40,684 nucleotides of DNA from Propionibacteriaceae bacterium (GCA_025965155.1 JAOPXN010000022.1:1-40684); one strand, 5' to 3'. Positions 1 through 9,243 are shown, counted from the first letter of the stretch. Numbers and translations are program-made. The notes: generated from the sequence alone by a model not told the origin.

Positions 1-228
1 TGGTAGGAAGAACCTTGCCGGGGCAACCGCGGGAGTCCCTCAAGGTCACCGAGGTCGCCGGCTCAGCAGTACAGAAAGGTTGATCCTTTAACTACCTAAC
101 CTTAAGTTCACCTCTGGGAACCGTTCATGAACGCACTCCCACGTACCCCGCCACTTACGGGTCGTCCGAGTCGGCCGCCAAAGATGGCGCGGGTGTAGCG
201 TCATACGGAGGGTGAAGGAGGTCTCGCC
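1..228. promoter_or_regulatory. Upstream region of the DUF5996 gene
   Basis: No convincing gene is visible. One frame open from the window edge stops at 81-83 and could be the last 26 codons of an upstream gene, but the peptide is not recognisable. Positions 80-130 are AT-richer than the surroundings. A perfect 12-bp palindrome, CGTTCATGAACG, lies at 122-133 and is a possible operator. A strong ribosome site (AAGGAGG, ending 7 nt before the ATG at 229) belongs to the next gene. Confidence 0.35.
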
Positions 229-1188
229 ATGACAGACTCAACGGCTTGGCCGACGCTTCCGGTGAGCGACTGGGAGCCGACCTACGACACGCTGCACATG
301 TACACCCAGGTCGTCGGCAAGGTTCCACTAGCGCTCCGTCCGATGGTCAATCACTGGTGGCAGGTGGCTCTAGACCTCACGGCCCGCGGCCTGACGACGG
401 GTCCGATCTTCCACAACGAGCGCACCTTCACGATGGACTTCGACCTCGTAGCGCACGAGTTGCACATCGACACGAGCGACGGTCAACGGCGAACTGTGGC
501 GCTGGGCGGCGCGGTCCGTACGTTCTACGCAGACGTGATGGCGGCGTTGCGCGACATCGGTGTGAACGTCGCGATCTGGCCGCACCCGGTCGAGGTCTTC
601 AACCCAATCCCGTTCGCCGAGGACGATGTGCACAGCACGTACGACGAGGCGCAGGTCGAGCGGTTCTTCCACCTGCTGCGGCGGGTCTATGCGATTCTGA
701 CCGAGTTTCGGGCCCGCTTCACCGGGAAGGCAAGCCCGGTGCAGTTCTACTGGGGAGCGTTCGATCTCGCGGCGACGCGCTACTCGGGCAGGCCGGCCGA
801 TCCGCCCCCGAACGCGGATTCGATGACCCGGCTTGCCGCCACCGCTGAGCAGAGCTCCGTCGGATTCTGGCCGGGAGGTACCTGGATCACCGGGGCCCGA
901 GCCGAGCAGCCGGTGTTCTTCGCCTACTCGTATCCGGAGCCGGACGGCTTGCGCGAGCAGACGATAGCGCCGCAGATGGCCCGCTTCGACGGCGCTTTCG
1001 GTGAGTTCGTGCTCGGCTACGACGACGTCCGCCGGGCGGTGGACCCACGCACGATGGTCCTCGACTTCGCCCAGTCCAGCTACGAGGCGGGTGGGAGGCT
1101 CCAGGGCTGGTCGCTCGACTCGCTGGAGTGGACTCCGCCCCTGGCCTCCGGCCGGTCACCCGGAGATGCGGCGATGTACTCCCGCTGA
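229..1188 (+). CDS. DUF5996 family protein
   Basis: A 319-residue soluble protein with no signal peptide or membrane segment. It resembles the DUF5996 family of conserved actinobacterial proteins, whose biochemical role is unknown. Family-like features are the aromatic N-terminal segment (WPTLPVSDWEPTYDTLHMYT, residues 7-26), the NHWWQVAL stretch near residue 41, FYWGAFDLA near 172, and the acidic/aromatic C-terminal region. The length is normal for the family. The ATG is supported by AAGGAGG 7 nt upstream. It appears monocistronic: the next gene lies on the other strand and converges with it. No catalytic motif is obvious, so no function is assigned. Confidence 0.85.
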   Translation: MTDSTAWPTLPVSDWEPTYDTLHMYTQVVGKVPLALRPMVNHWWQVALDLTARGLTTGPIFHNERTFTMDFDLVAHELHIDTSDGQRRTVALGGAVRTFYADVMAALRDIGVNVAIWPHPVEVFNPIPFAEDDVHSTYDEAQVERFFHLLRRVYAILTEFRARFTGKASPVQFYWGAFDLAATRYSGRPADPPPNADSMTRLAATAEQSSVGFWPGGTWITGARAEQPVFFAYSYPEPDGLREQTIAPQMARFDGAFGEFVLGYDDVRRAVDPRTMVLDFAQSSYEAGGRLQGWSLDSLEWTPPLASGRSPGDAAMYSR

Positions 1189-1277
1189 GCCTTTGTTCGG
1201 CCCCTGCTGCAGACCAAGAACTGACGGCGCGGAGCGCAGTCACTGCTGCCGGGACGGGGACTCGTACCAGCGGTGGA

Positions 1278-1673
1278 TCAGAAGCTGTCGCCGGTCCGCC
1301 ACGCCATCTCCTGCAGCGTCAGGCCGTTTCCGTCGGGGTCGTTGAACCAGACGTACTTCACTCCTCCACCGACGTCGGTGATGTCGCTGACGTCGACGCC
1401 GCGACTGATGAGCTCGCTGCGGGCATGGGCGATGTCATCGACCACCAGGTGCAGGCCCTTGATCGTGCCGGGGGCCATGTCGGAGATCCCGCTCAAGCCG
1501 GTGCTGATGAGGATGGAGCAGGCCGAGCCGGGCGGGGTGAGCTGAACGATCCGCACCCCTTCCGATGGCTGCACGTCGACGTCGAGGCCGAATCCGAGCT
1601 GGTCGGTGTAGAAAGCCTTGGCCTTGTCGACGTCGGTGACCGGGATCGGTACGAGTTCGAGCTTCATATCCAT
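1278..1673 (-). CDS. VOC (glyoxalase/bleomycin-resistance) superfamily protein
   Basis: About 131 residues, one VOC module of two beta-alpha-beta-beta-beta units. Visible hallmarks are the opening strand KLELVPIPVTDVDKAKAFYT, the FGLDVDVQPSEGVRIVQLTPPGS segment, and the C-terminal YVWFNDPDGNGLTLQEM, which carries the usual glutamate metal ligand. The start at 1673 (MDMKLEL) is preferred over an in-frame ATG 13 codons upstream, because AAGGAG sits 6 nt before it. VOC proteins include isomerases, dioxygenases and drug-binding proteins, so the substrate cannot be read from sequence. It lies downstream of the flavin oxidoreductase on the same strand, with a 105-nt gap that holds a hairpin. Confidence 0.85.
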   Translation of the reverse strand: MDMKLELVPIPVTDVDKAKAFYTDQLGFGLDVDVQPSEGVRIVQLTPPGSACSILISTGLSGISDMAPGTIKGLHLVVDDIAHARSELISRGVDVSDITDVGGGVKYVWFNDPDGNGLTLQEMAWRTGDSF

Positions 1674-1725
1674 GGGTGACTCCTTCAGCTGGATCAGCTG
1701 CAATAGTGGCATGGATCACCACAGG

Positions 1726-1759
1726 CCAGGGGGTGGTGGCACTCCGGCCTACCCCCTGG
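1726..1759 (-). terminator. Stem-loop between flavin oxidoreductase and VOC gene
   Basis: CCAGGGGG (1726-1733) pairs perfectly with CCCCCTGG (1752-1759) around an 18-nt loop. It lies just past the flavin oxidoreductase stop on the minus strand. There is no U-tract, so it could be a weak terminator or a processing hairpin rather than a full terminator. Confidence 0.35.
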
Positions 1760-1778
1760 TCGTTGTGTGATGCTGGGC

Positions 1779-3185
1779 TCACGCCGATGGTGCGATGTTC
1801 TGGTTCAGCCGGAACAGATTGGTGGGGTCGTACTCGTTCTTCAGCTCAACGAGTCGCCGGTAGGTATCCGGCGGGTACGACGCCCGGACGAGAGCCACGC
1901 TGGCCTCACCGGTGAAGTTGACGAAGGTGGCGGCGTCGCGCCCGAGGGCGGACGTCACGCCTCGCGCCCATTCGACAACATCGGCAAAGCCCTCTGCCGT
2001 CGGCGTGCGGGCAACAATATTGACGATGAACTCCTGATCGCGGGCTGCGAAAGCGGTCGCGTCGGAGGGAACCCGCGCCACCGCCCCGCCAAGGTGCTGT
2101 AAATGAATCTCCGTCAGCGCATTGGGAACATTCACAAATGAGTCCATCAGGACGCGTAGCGATGCGTCGTCGGCGGTACGGAGAAATGCCGAGCGGAAAT
2201 AGTTGTGCAGACCACGCGGGTACAGCGGGTCGAGCGCCTGCTGCCATGCCGCGTACGGGTTGGGCGCAAACACATCGGCGATCGCGGTGCCTAATGATCG
2301 GAAGGGAGCGGTGGCCGCTTCACCGGCATCGAGATCGCCGGACCAGCAACCGCCCACGGCGATGACTGGCTTGCCGTGCGTCCCTTCTGGCAGGAATGGT
2401 ACCGGCGGCGCCGTGGTCATGTTGACCAGCGTCGTCAGCTCATCGGGGGCCGCCGCGCAGGCCGCCGCATAGCCGCGCAACACCTGCTCGGCCTCATCGG
2501 CCGGGTAGAAAACCAGACCGGAAAGGACGGCAGGCCCGACCTCGTGCAGCTCAAATTCAAAGGAGGTCACGACACCGAAGTTGCCGCCGCCGCCACGCAG
2601 TCCCCAGAACAGATCCGGGTGCTCCTCGGCACTGGTGTGAACGAACAGCCCGTCAGCGGTGACGACGTCGGCTGCCACCACGTTGTCGGCGGCAAGTCCG
2701 TATTTCCGCATCAGCCAGCCGATGCCGCCGCCGGTGGTGTAGCCCGCGATGCCGGTCGACGACACCAACCCACCCGTGACCGCAAGACCGAACTGCTGTG
2801 TTTCAGCGTCCAGATCCTTCCAGGTACAGCCTCCCTGCGCCGTCACGCGGCGGCTTTCGGGGTTCACCTGGATGCCCTTCATCAGCGAGAGGTCAAGAAC
2901 AACTCCGTCGTCGACGGTGGAGAACCCGGGGATCGAATGGCCGCCGCCGCGAACTGCCAGCGGCAGTCCCTCGCTGCGTGCAAGATCGACCGTACGGATC
3001 ACGTCGGCCACACCGGCGCAGCGAGCGATGACGGCCGGATGGCGATCATGGGCCCCGTTCCAGATGCTGCGCTCCCGGTCGTAGTCCTGGTCGCCCGGTC
3101 GGACTGCTGTGCCTCGCAGGCCGGCGGCGAACTCGGCTAGGGTCGCCTCGCCAATACGGGCGGACCCAGTCTGGGTGGTTGTCAT
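1779..3185 (-). CDS. FAD-binding oxidoreductase, berberine-bridge-enzyme type
   Basis: 468 residues with an N-terminal PCMH-type FAD-binding domain and a C-terminal BBE segment. RGGGHSIPG (residues 79-87) carries the histidine, about H83, that usually forms the 8-alpha-histidyl flavin link. GGGIGWLMRKYGL (about 152-164) is the second FAD-binding stretch, and YDPTNLFRLNQNI near the end is the classic BBE signature. The cysteine used for bicovalent flavin in many relatives (GxCxxVG) is absent; the equivalent segment reads GGLVSSTGIAG, so monocovalent flavin is expected. Relatives oxidise sugars, alcohols or secondary metabolites; the substrate is unknown. There is no signal peptide. AGGAGG lies 4 nt before the ATG. 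It starts 51 nt after the stop of the large SARP regulator, which suggests co-transcription. Confidence 0.92.
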   Translation of the reverse strand: MTTTQTGSARIGEATLAEFAAGLRGTAVRPGDQDYDRERSIWNGAHDRHPAVIARCAGVADVIRTVDLARSEGLPLAVRGGGHSIPGFSTVDDGVVLDLSLMKGIQVNPESRRVTAQGGCTWKDLDAETQQFGLAVTGGLVSSTGIAGYTTGGGIGWLMRKYGLAADNVVAADVVTADGLFVHTSAEEHPDLFWGLRGGGGNFGVVTSFEFELHEVGPAVLSGLVFYPADEAEQVLRGYAAACAAAPDELTTLVNMTTAPPVPFLPEGTHGKPVIAVGGCWSGDLDAGEAATAPFRSLGTAIADVFAPNPYAAWQQALDPLYPRGLHNYFRSAFLRTADDASLRVLMDSFVNVPNALTEIHLQHLGGAVARVPSDATAFAARDQEFIVNIVARTPTAEGFADVVEWARGVTSALGRDAATFVNFTGEASVALVRASYPPDTYRRLVELKNEYDPTNLFRLNQNIAPSA

Positions 3186-3236
3186 GCTTCCTCCTGGTTG
3201 CTTTTTAGATGCAAAAGCGACGCTAGATAGCCCACG

Positions 3237-6200
3237 TCAACGCGAACTCAATCCAAACTCAACATCGTCCCCAGCGCCCCGGGCGCGCAGAGCCGTCAGC
3301 CGGCGACCGGCGACGATGCACCGCGTTCGGTCAAAGATGGCTGCGGCTCTGGTGGTTTCGCGGGCTGCTCGGCGCGGGTCGTCCAGTTCGTTCGACAGTT
3401 CGGCCACCATCAACTGCTGCCAGCCCGCGTGCCGTCTCCACGGGGCCATTCTTTCTGCTGCCCTGGCATACAGCTCTCGCGCTGCCCGGACTTCTCCGGA
3501 GATCAGCTCGACAGCGGCCAGGATGGTCAGTGTCGCGCCCATCCCCACCTGGTCCCCGGTGGACTCGAACCGCGACAGGCAGCGCCGCGCCTGCGCTAGG
3601 CCGCCGCCGATATCTCCGGCCATGGCCTGGAGCAGTGCGGTGTTGATCTCGGTCAACAGCTCGCCTCGACGGTCGCCGAGTCCGCGGCGGAGGTTCCCCG
3701 CCAGAGCGAGGCTTTCGTCGGCCGCATCGAAGTTGCCGCAGTCGCGGTGGACGCAGCCCAGCTGGTGCAGTGCTTGCGCCCGAGCCAGGTCATCGCTCAG
3801 TTCCCGGAACTGCTCCAGCGCATCTTCGATAACGGAGATCGCCGCCTGCGGGCCCGGCGAGAGTCTGGCCGCATAGCCGAGGGCCGACAGCACGTACCCT
3901 CCTGCCTGGATGACGCCGACCCGCCTTCCCAACAGCAACGTCTCCTCCACGCAGGGCACCAGGCGCCCGGCGATCGGGACCAGCTGCAGGCTCGGCGTGA
4001 TCACTGGCAGGAACGGCACCGTGCTGGCGTCCGACTCCGCGAGCTCGCCCAGGCAGATGTCGAGTCGTCTGGTGGCGAGGGGGCCGTCCTCTCGGGACAA
4101 CGCGCACTGGCCCAACAGCCAGCTACCAGCCGCAGCGTGTTCGGGTCGGCCACTCCGGACTGCCTCGGCGCGCAGATCGGCTGCCATCTGCTCGGCCTCG
4201 CCCAGGTCGAAAGTGCTCCATGCGAGCGCAGTTTCCACCAGCCGGGCCATCACCACCTCGTCCGGCTCCCCGATCTCCCGCATGATCGCGAGTGCCTCCG
4301 CACCGAGCGCCCGATTCCGGTCGCCCCGACCCTGGCGGGCGTCCAGTCCCGTCAAGCCGATGAGGGCCGCCGCACGGGGCCGGGTCGGCTCGGGCGCCAC
4401 CGCCAGGGCACGCTCAACCCAGCGGGCTCCTTCGACAGCGTGACCACGGAGGAACCAGAAACGCCACAGACTGGCGACCAGCCGGAGCGCAGCCTCCGGA
4501 TCGTGGGCGCATGACCAACGCAGAGCGGCCCGCAGATTGTCGTGCTCACGGTCGAGCACCCTTGGTTGCTCGATGACGATGCCCGTGGCTCGTTCGGGAT
4601 TGTGGGAGACGGCGAACGCAAGGAAATAGGCACCATGTGCCGCCGAAAGCTCAGCTGTCTCGCGGGCACGGTCCAGGTTCTCCCTGCCGAACTGCCTGAC
4701 CGTCTCCAGTTGCCGGTAGCGCGACCCGGCCGCCGTCTTCTCGGTCACCACCAGTGACTTGTCCACCAGTGCGGCCAACAGCTCCAGCAGCTCGGCCGGC
4801 GCCAGCGGAGCGCCGCCGCAGACTGCTTCCACCGCAGCAAGCGTGAATCCACCCGAGAACACCGAGAGCCTGCGGAGCAGGACCTTTTCCGGGCCGGTGA
4901 GCAGGTCGTGGCTCCATTCCAGCGTTCCGCGGAGTGTCTGGTGCCGCGTGACGCCGTTGGGGCCGCCGCCGAGCATGGATAGCGCGTTGTCGAGTCGCTG
5001 GACGATCTCGGCCGGTTCGAGAACGGCACTCCTTGCCGCCGCCAGCTCCAGCGCCAGCGGCATCCCATCAAGCCGTCGGCACAGGTCGACCACTCCTTGG
5101 GCGTTGCCGGCGTCGAGCGTGAACCCTGGCCGCACCTGCGCCGATCGCTCGACGAAGAGCCGAACAGAGGCCAGACGGCCCAGCCCGGCCAGGTCGGGCG
5201 CATCGCCGCGAACGGGCGGCGGTAGGGCCAGTGACGGGACCCGAAAGGTGAACTCCCCATGGGCATGCAGCGGCTCGCGGCTGGTGACGAGCGCGTCCAC
5301 CCCGGGACAGGCGGCCAGCACAGCCGTCACCAGTTGCGCACAGGCAGAGAGCAGGTGTTCGCAGTTGTCCAGCACCACCAGCAATGAGCGTCCCCGCAGC
5401 TGGTCCACGAGCGCCTGCCCGCGGCTGGCCCCGCCGGAATCCAACCTCAGCGCCTCCGCCACGGCGTCGGGCACCAGCAGCGACTCGCCGACAGCCGCGA
5501 GGTCGACGAACCAGACTCCGTCGGCGTACGCCGGACGCGCCTGCCGCGCGGCCTCCAACGCCAATCTGGTCTTCCCGCTGCCGCCGGCTCCGGTAAGGGT
5601 AAGCAATCGAGCCCGACCGATCAGTCGCCCGACGTCGACGAGCTCGCGCTCCCGCCCGATGAAACTTGTCAGCGGCCTCGGCAGATAACCGATCTGCCTT
5701 TGCGGGTCGGCCGCTCCGGCCGGCTGTGGCGCGTGACCTTCCGCTGGCGACCCGGTCAACAGCCGGCGGAAGATGGCCACCGTCTGGGCGTCCGGATCGG
5801 TCCCGAAGGCATCAAGAAGATTCTCAGCCAGCCGCTCGTACCGCGCTAGCGCCTCGGATCGCCGGCCCATCTCTGCGAGCACGACCATCAATGCACGCAC
5901 GGCGCCCTCGTGCAGGGGGTCGGATTCGAGCGCACGGGTGAGGATCACCAGGGCCTCTTCGGGGGCGCGGAGCCGCACGCTGGACGCAAGTCTTACCAGG
6001 ATCTCGTGATGGGTTTCCCGAAGTTCGTCTCGTCGCGCCGTCAGCCATTCAGCGTCGGGCAGATCGGGCAGCAGATCGCCGCTGTACAGATCCGCAGCTG
6101 CCCTGAGGCTTGCCTCGTCCGCCGTTTTCAACGCCTCCGCGGCCAACGCTTCGAACTGCAGCACATCGACATCCACAGGCCCGGCAGCGTCCAACAGAAC

Positions 6201-6500
6201 CTGTTCATCCCTGATCGTCAGTAGCCCATGGGTCGTGGCCCCAAGCCCAACCAGCGCGCGGCGAGCGACATACAGGGTCTGATGCAAATTTCGTGCGGCG
6301 GCAGCCGGCTCCAGATCCGGCCACAGGCGGTCCAGTACCTGCTCGCGATGACGGCGCTGTCCTGGCGCCAACGCGAGCATCGCCACCAGGACTTTCGCCT
6401 TACGCAGCCGCCATTGCCCCGCCTGGACTGCGATGCCCTGAACCTGCACGGTGAAGGCCCCGAGCAGTTGGATGCGCATCCCTTGGTGGGAAGGCTTCAC
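3237..6500 (-). CDS. AfsR/SARP-type regulator: BTAD, NB-ARC-like ATPase, TPR
   Basis: 1087 residues. Order: an OmpR-like winged DNA-binding domain (about 10-85), a bacterial transcriptional activation domain (about 100-250), an NB-ARC/STAND ATPase (about 275-500) with Walker A GAGGSGKT (304-311) and Walker B LLVVLDNCEHLL (about 374-385), then a long TPR-like helical region with no C-terminal LuxR helix-turn-helix. This is the AfsR-like layout of cytoplasmic activators that bind direct repeats and oligomerise on ATP binding. The GTG at 6500 has no clear ribosome site; an in-frame ATG at 6479 begins right at the DNA-binding domain and is an alternative. It sits between the S55 peptidase (58 nt upstream) and the flavin oxidoreductase (51 nt downstream), both on its strand, so local control of that oxidoreductase is plausible but unproven. 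Confidence 0.9.
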   Translation of the reverse strand: MKPSHQGMRIQLLGAFTVQVQGIAVQAGQWRLRKAKVLVAMLALAPGQRRHREQVLDRLWPDLEPAAAARNLHQTLYVARRALVGLGATTHGLLTIRDEQVLLDAAGPVDVDVLQFEALAAEALKTADEASLRAAADLYSGDLLPDLPDAEWLTARRDELRETHHEILVRLASSVRLRAPEEALVILTRALESDPLHEGAVRALMVVLAEMGRRSEALARYERLAENLLDAFGTDPDAQTVAIFRRLLTGSPAEGHAPQPAGAADPQRQIGYLPRPLTSFIGRERELVDVGRLIGRARLLTLTGAGGSGKTRLALEAARQARPAYADGVWFVDLAAVGESLLVPDAVAEALRLDSGGASRGQALVDQLRGRSLLVVLDNCEHLLSACAQLVTAVLAACPGVDALVTSREPLHAHGEFTFRVPSLALPPPVRGDAPDLAGLGRLASVRLFVERSAQVRPGFTLDAGNAQGVVDLCRRLDGMPLALELAAARSAVLEPAEIVQRLDNALSMLGGGPNGVTRHQTLRGTLEWSHDLLTGPEKVLLRRLSVFSGGFTLAAVEAVCGGAPLAPAELLELLAALVDKSLVVTEKTAAGSRYRQLETVRQFGRENLDRARETAELSAAHGAYFLAFAVSHNPERATGIVIEQPRVLDREHDNLRAALRWSCAHDPEAALRLVASLWRFWFLRGHAVEGARWVERALAVAPEPTRPRAAALIGLTGLDARQGRGDRNRALGAEALAIMREIGEPDEVVMARLVETALAWSTFDLGEAEQMAADLRAEAVRSGRPEHAAAGSWLLGQCALSREDGPLATRRLDICLGELAESDASTVPFLPVITPSLQLVPIAGRLVPCVEETLLLGRRVGVIQAGGYVLSALGYAARLSPGPQAAISVIEDALEQFRELSDDLARAQALHQLGCVHRDCGNFDAADESLALAGNLRRGLGDRRGELLTEINTALLQAMAGDIGGGLAQARRCLSRFESTGDQVGMGATLTILAAVELISGEVRAARELYARAAERMAPWRRHAGWQQLMVAELSNELDDPRRAARETTRAAAIFDRTRCIVAGRRLTALRARGAGDDVEFGLSSR

Positions 6501-6558
6501 GGTCCACGTCTATCACGCCCGAAGCGGCGTTGTGGTTGACCGTCCAGCAGTCCCGCAC

Positions 6559-8457
6559 TTATCCCGTCACGGTAACGCCGATCTCCCGGAGACCGGTCAC
6601 GACGGACTTCTGCAGCTTCGTCTGTGACCGGCTCACCGTCGGCATGGCGCCGTCCGGGTCCTCCAGATCCAGATTCAGTGTCAGATCGTCGTTGCGAGGA
6701 GCGTTCCTGATCTCCCGCAGCAACCCGTCGAAGGACGGCGCATCCTCTACCGCCGCGACGCATCCCGCGGCGGTGAGCAGGCAGCCCGAGGCTACGATGC
6801 CCGCTTCTGGCGACGGTTCTGCCACGGCGCCGCCACCCGACACCGACAACGTCCCCTCACGACCGGCGGCGTTCGCGGGCACGCGTACGGCCAGGTCGAC
6901 CGTCTGTGCGGTGCGGCTCGCGAACGGCAGCATCGTGACCCGTGCCCGAAGCTGCGCGTTTGGGGGCACCTCCAATGACTCCGCCCGGACGAAGGGCTTG
7001 CCGTTCACCGACACCTTGGCATCGACGATGCGCAGCTGCCGGAACTCGGTGCCGATGCTCGAGTTGTAGGTGACCCGATTCACCTTCACCGGCTCGAACT
7101 CGTTGTGCAGTAGCGCATCCAGGGTCAGGCCGAGGTCGAGCGCCGGCTCCGAAGTGACCTCCACCTGCGAGGCCCAGCGGTTGGTCCGGGTGAGGGTGAA
7201 CGGAGCGCCTCCGTGGCGCGTGCCCTCGATGGTCCACGCGACCGAGGTGCGCCCGTCGCCAAGCTCCTCGAAGACGGTCGCATAGGAACCCGTGACACCG
7301 AACACGGCGACAGTGGGCAGGAAGTTCTGATCCGCCACCTGCGTAGTGCCCGTGCGGGTCCGGTTGAGGTCGACGTTCCGGATGGTCGTCTTGAACGGGA
7401 TCGTCGCCGGGATCACGCCGAGGGCGGTGCGGACGCCGGATAGCCGGTCCTGGTCTACCGTGCCAGCGGGTGCCCCGATGGTGGCGAACTTCGATGAGCC
7501 AAAGGTTTGGTCCTTGATGATGGCTAGGGAGGTGGCGTCATTGGAGCCATACATCGACGCGCCGGCCAGCTGGAAGGGATGCCCGAATGCCAGCGCCTGC
7601 CCGCCGCACACGGCGGTCGTTGTGCCGATGGCCGCCAGGGTCAGATCACCGTAGGACACGGCGGCGGCGAAGTTGCCACCCGGCTGCGGCCGGGTCATGG
7701 CCGTCACCTTCGTGGGTGCCGCACCCCTGCCGCCCGCGTGGGCAATCACGTTGAGGTTCGCCCGGTCCGCCTGTGACTGCAGGCGCGCAAGGAGCTGAGG
7801 GCCCAGACCGCCCACCGACAGTGGCATCGGCAGCCGGTCCAGGGTTGGGCGGGCCGCCGCTGCGGTTAGGCCCCGGTCCGCGAGTTTCTGCCGGAACGCC
7901 TGCGGCAGCGCAATTCTGGATTGCTCCCGCTCAGCCGCGGCACGTGTCGACGCCTTCGGCAGCTTCAAGATGTTCATCATGTCGGCCGCCGGCGTCACCC
8001 CGCCGATAGGCGATGGGGAGAACGACAAGCCGTACGAGACCGCTCCGAGCAGCTTCCCGTTCAGGTAGACCGGTGAGCCCGACATGCCGGCCCAGATTCC
8101 GCCGCCGGCGTCGATCACGTGCCGGCCAGCGAGGTCGGAGAGTTCCACGATGATGAGGTTGCGTCCGGGGGCGACCGCATCCTCGAGGACGCCGAGCACC
8201 TCTACGTTGAACGGCTGCGGCGTCGTCCCGCGGACAACGGTCCGGCCCTCACCCCTCATGCCCGCACGTACGGACTTCACGGGAACTACGGCTGGGCAGT
8301 CCGCAGCGGCCGCGACCGGGGCCGGGACAACATCCGGCGTTCCTGCCGGCGTCCCGGCTCGGGCGGCCGTGCCAAGAGAGGCGACCGCCAGGGACACCAT
8401 GACCGTGAGCACCGGCACGGCGAATCGCCGGCTATGCGCATGTCGTTGTGTGATCAT
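6559..8457 (-). CDS. Secreted S55 (SpoIVB-type) serine peptidase domain protein
   Basis: 632 residues. A signal peptide is visible (RR near the N-terminus, hydrophobic 13-32, AARA at 31-34). The peptidase S55 fold is marked by GMSGSPVYLNGKLLGAVSYG (about 124-143), which holds the candidate nucleophile serine, and by a later CGGQALAFGHPF segment. SpoIVB of Bacillus is a sporulation signalling protease; many non-sporulating actinobacteria carry S55 proteins of unknown role. The long C-terminal half looks beta-rich and is unassigned. AGGAGG ends 8 nt before the ATG. The 5' side is a long AT-richer intergenic region. Protease activity is inferred from the motif only. Confidence 0.85.
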   Translation of the reverse strand: MITQRHAHSRRFAVPVLTVMVSLAVASLGTAARAGTPAGTPDVVPAPVAAAADCPAVVPVKSVRAGMRGEGRTVVRGTTPQPFNVEVLGVLEDAVAPGRNLIIVELSDLAGRHVIDAGGGIWAGMSGSPVYLNGKLLGAVSYGLSFSPSPIGGVTPAADMMNILKLPKASTRAAAEREQSRIALPQAFRQKLADRGLTAAAARPTLDRLPMPLSVGGLGPQLLARLQSQADRANLNVIAHAGGRGAAPTKVTAMTRPQPGGNFAAAVSYGDLTLAAIGTTTAVCGGQALAFGHPFQLAGASMYGSNDATSLAIIKDQTFGSSKFATIGAPAGTVDQDRLSGVRTALGVIPATIPFKTTIRNVDLNRTRTGTTQVADQNFLPTVAVFGVTGSYATVFEELGDGRTSVAWTIEGTRHGGAPFTLTRTNRWASQVEVTSEPALDLGLTLDALLHNEFEPVKVNRVTYNSSIGTEFRQLRIVDAKVSVNGKPFVRAESLEVPPNAQLRARVTMLPFASRTAQTVDLAVRVPANAAGREGTLSVSGGGAVAEPSPEAGIVASGCLLTAAGCVAAVEDAPSFDGLLREIRNAPRNDDLTLNLDLEDPDGAMPTVSRSQTKLQKSVVTGLREIGVTVTG

Positions 8458-8767
8458 TCGACAAACCTCCTCGCCGGGCCACCAGACTCGGCATTTGTGA
8501 TCAACGGTTTCTAATTAACACCAAGGTTTCGGGTCGCGGAGCCGTATCACCGGGCCGTTGGCAGACGACCAAGCATCTGCGCTCCTCCCTTGCCGAGCTC
8601 GGCTAAGTAATTCGTTGCTGGAAATGCCCGCAAAATGGCGCGGCGAAAACCGGTCCGACTTAGATTTCCACACCTTCGCGACCGGCGTTTCTCCTAGAAC
8701 AAGCCTGGTCTCCATGAAAATAGCGCATGCAGATTGTGTCTGTATACAGTCTTCTCAGTGCGGGAAT

Positions 8768-8790
8768 CCGGCTGCACGCCGGGGTTTTTT
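8768..8790 (+). terminator. Rho-independent terminator-like hairpin, plus strand
   Basis: CCGGC (8768-8772), loop TGCAC, GCCGG (8778-8782), then GG and six T residues (8785-8790). It is a short stem but has a proper U-tract. No plus-strand coding gene precedes it within 300 nt. Confidence 0.55.
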
Positions 8791-8845
8791 CTACCAGACA
8801 ACGATGGAATTAGTAGGTCCTGTGCTGGGAATTCTGCATATGTCG

Positions 8846-8881
8846 GTGTACCGCGGCGGCGAACTCGACTCCGCGGTACAC
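8846..8881. repeat. 11-bp inverted repeat
   Basis: GTGTACCGCGG (8846-8856) and CCGCGGTACAC (8871-8881) are perfect reverse complements separated by 14 nt. No U-tract follows on either strand, so a regulator site or RNA hairpin is as likely as a terminator. Confidence 0.6.
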
Positions 8882-8922
8882 GACTCCTTCCCGCCGCTAG
8901 CCGTTGATCGTTACGGTTAGCT

Positions 8923-9079
8923 GTGGTTGTCATTCGTCGAGTGGAGCTAGCAGATGTCCTGGAGCTGCGGGAGCGTGTCCTCACCCCCGGGTACCCCGGT
9001 CGTCTGGCCGTATGACGTCATGGCCATCCACTACGCCATGTTCATCGATGAGGCCCTCGGATGCAGTCCGTCTGGCTGA
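8923..9079 (+). pseudogene. Probable GNAT acetyltransferase remnant (frameshifted)
   Basis: A GTG-started frame gives 30 residues resembling a GNAT N-terminus (IRRVELADVLELRERVLTPG), then stops at 9013-9015. Shifting one base at about 9011 continues into DVMAIHYAMFIDEALGC, which looks like the next GNAT strands (an H-Y-A-x-F ... G-C pattern), before a stop at 9077-9079. The acetyl-CoA-binding part is missing. It reads as a decayed, truncated gene; the match is by eye and weak. Confidence 0.35.
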
Positions 9080-9243
9080 CTGCCTGAGCTAGCGCTGAAT
9101 TCGGTCCGTCTGAGGTGGGGGTGGTGCCGACGGCTCGGATTCTGCGGGAGGTGTCACGTCGGCGGCCATGCTGGCGCTGAACATGATCATCCTTGAGCGT
9201 GGCGGGTGCGCAGCATCCATCGCAGTCGTGACAGGCTGAACGC

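Larger units (their letters stand above)
8458..8922. other. AT-richer intergenic region with palindromes and a plus-strand terminator
   Basis: No credible gene. It holds the minus-strand ribosome site for the S55 gene, a 10-bp palindrome CTGTATACAG (8740-8749), a plus-strand terminator-like hairpin (8768-8790) and an 11-bp inverted repeat (8846-8856 / 8871-8881). Base composition around 8600-8760 is clearly less GC-rich than in the flanking genes. A plus-strand terminator with no plus-strand gene before it hints at a small RNA or a decayed gene. Confidence 0.5.

Noticed and set aside
8515-8920. Overlapping short frames in the S55 upstream region
   Set aside because: None has a ribosome site or coherent protein features; the terminator and palindromes explain the region better.
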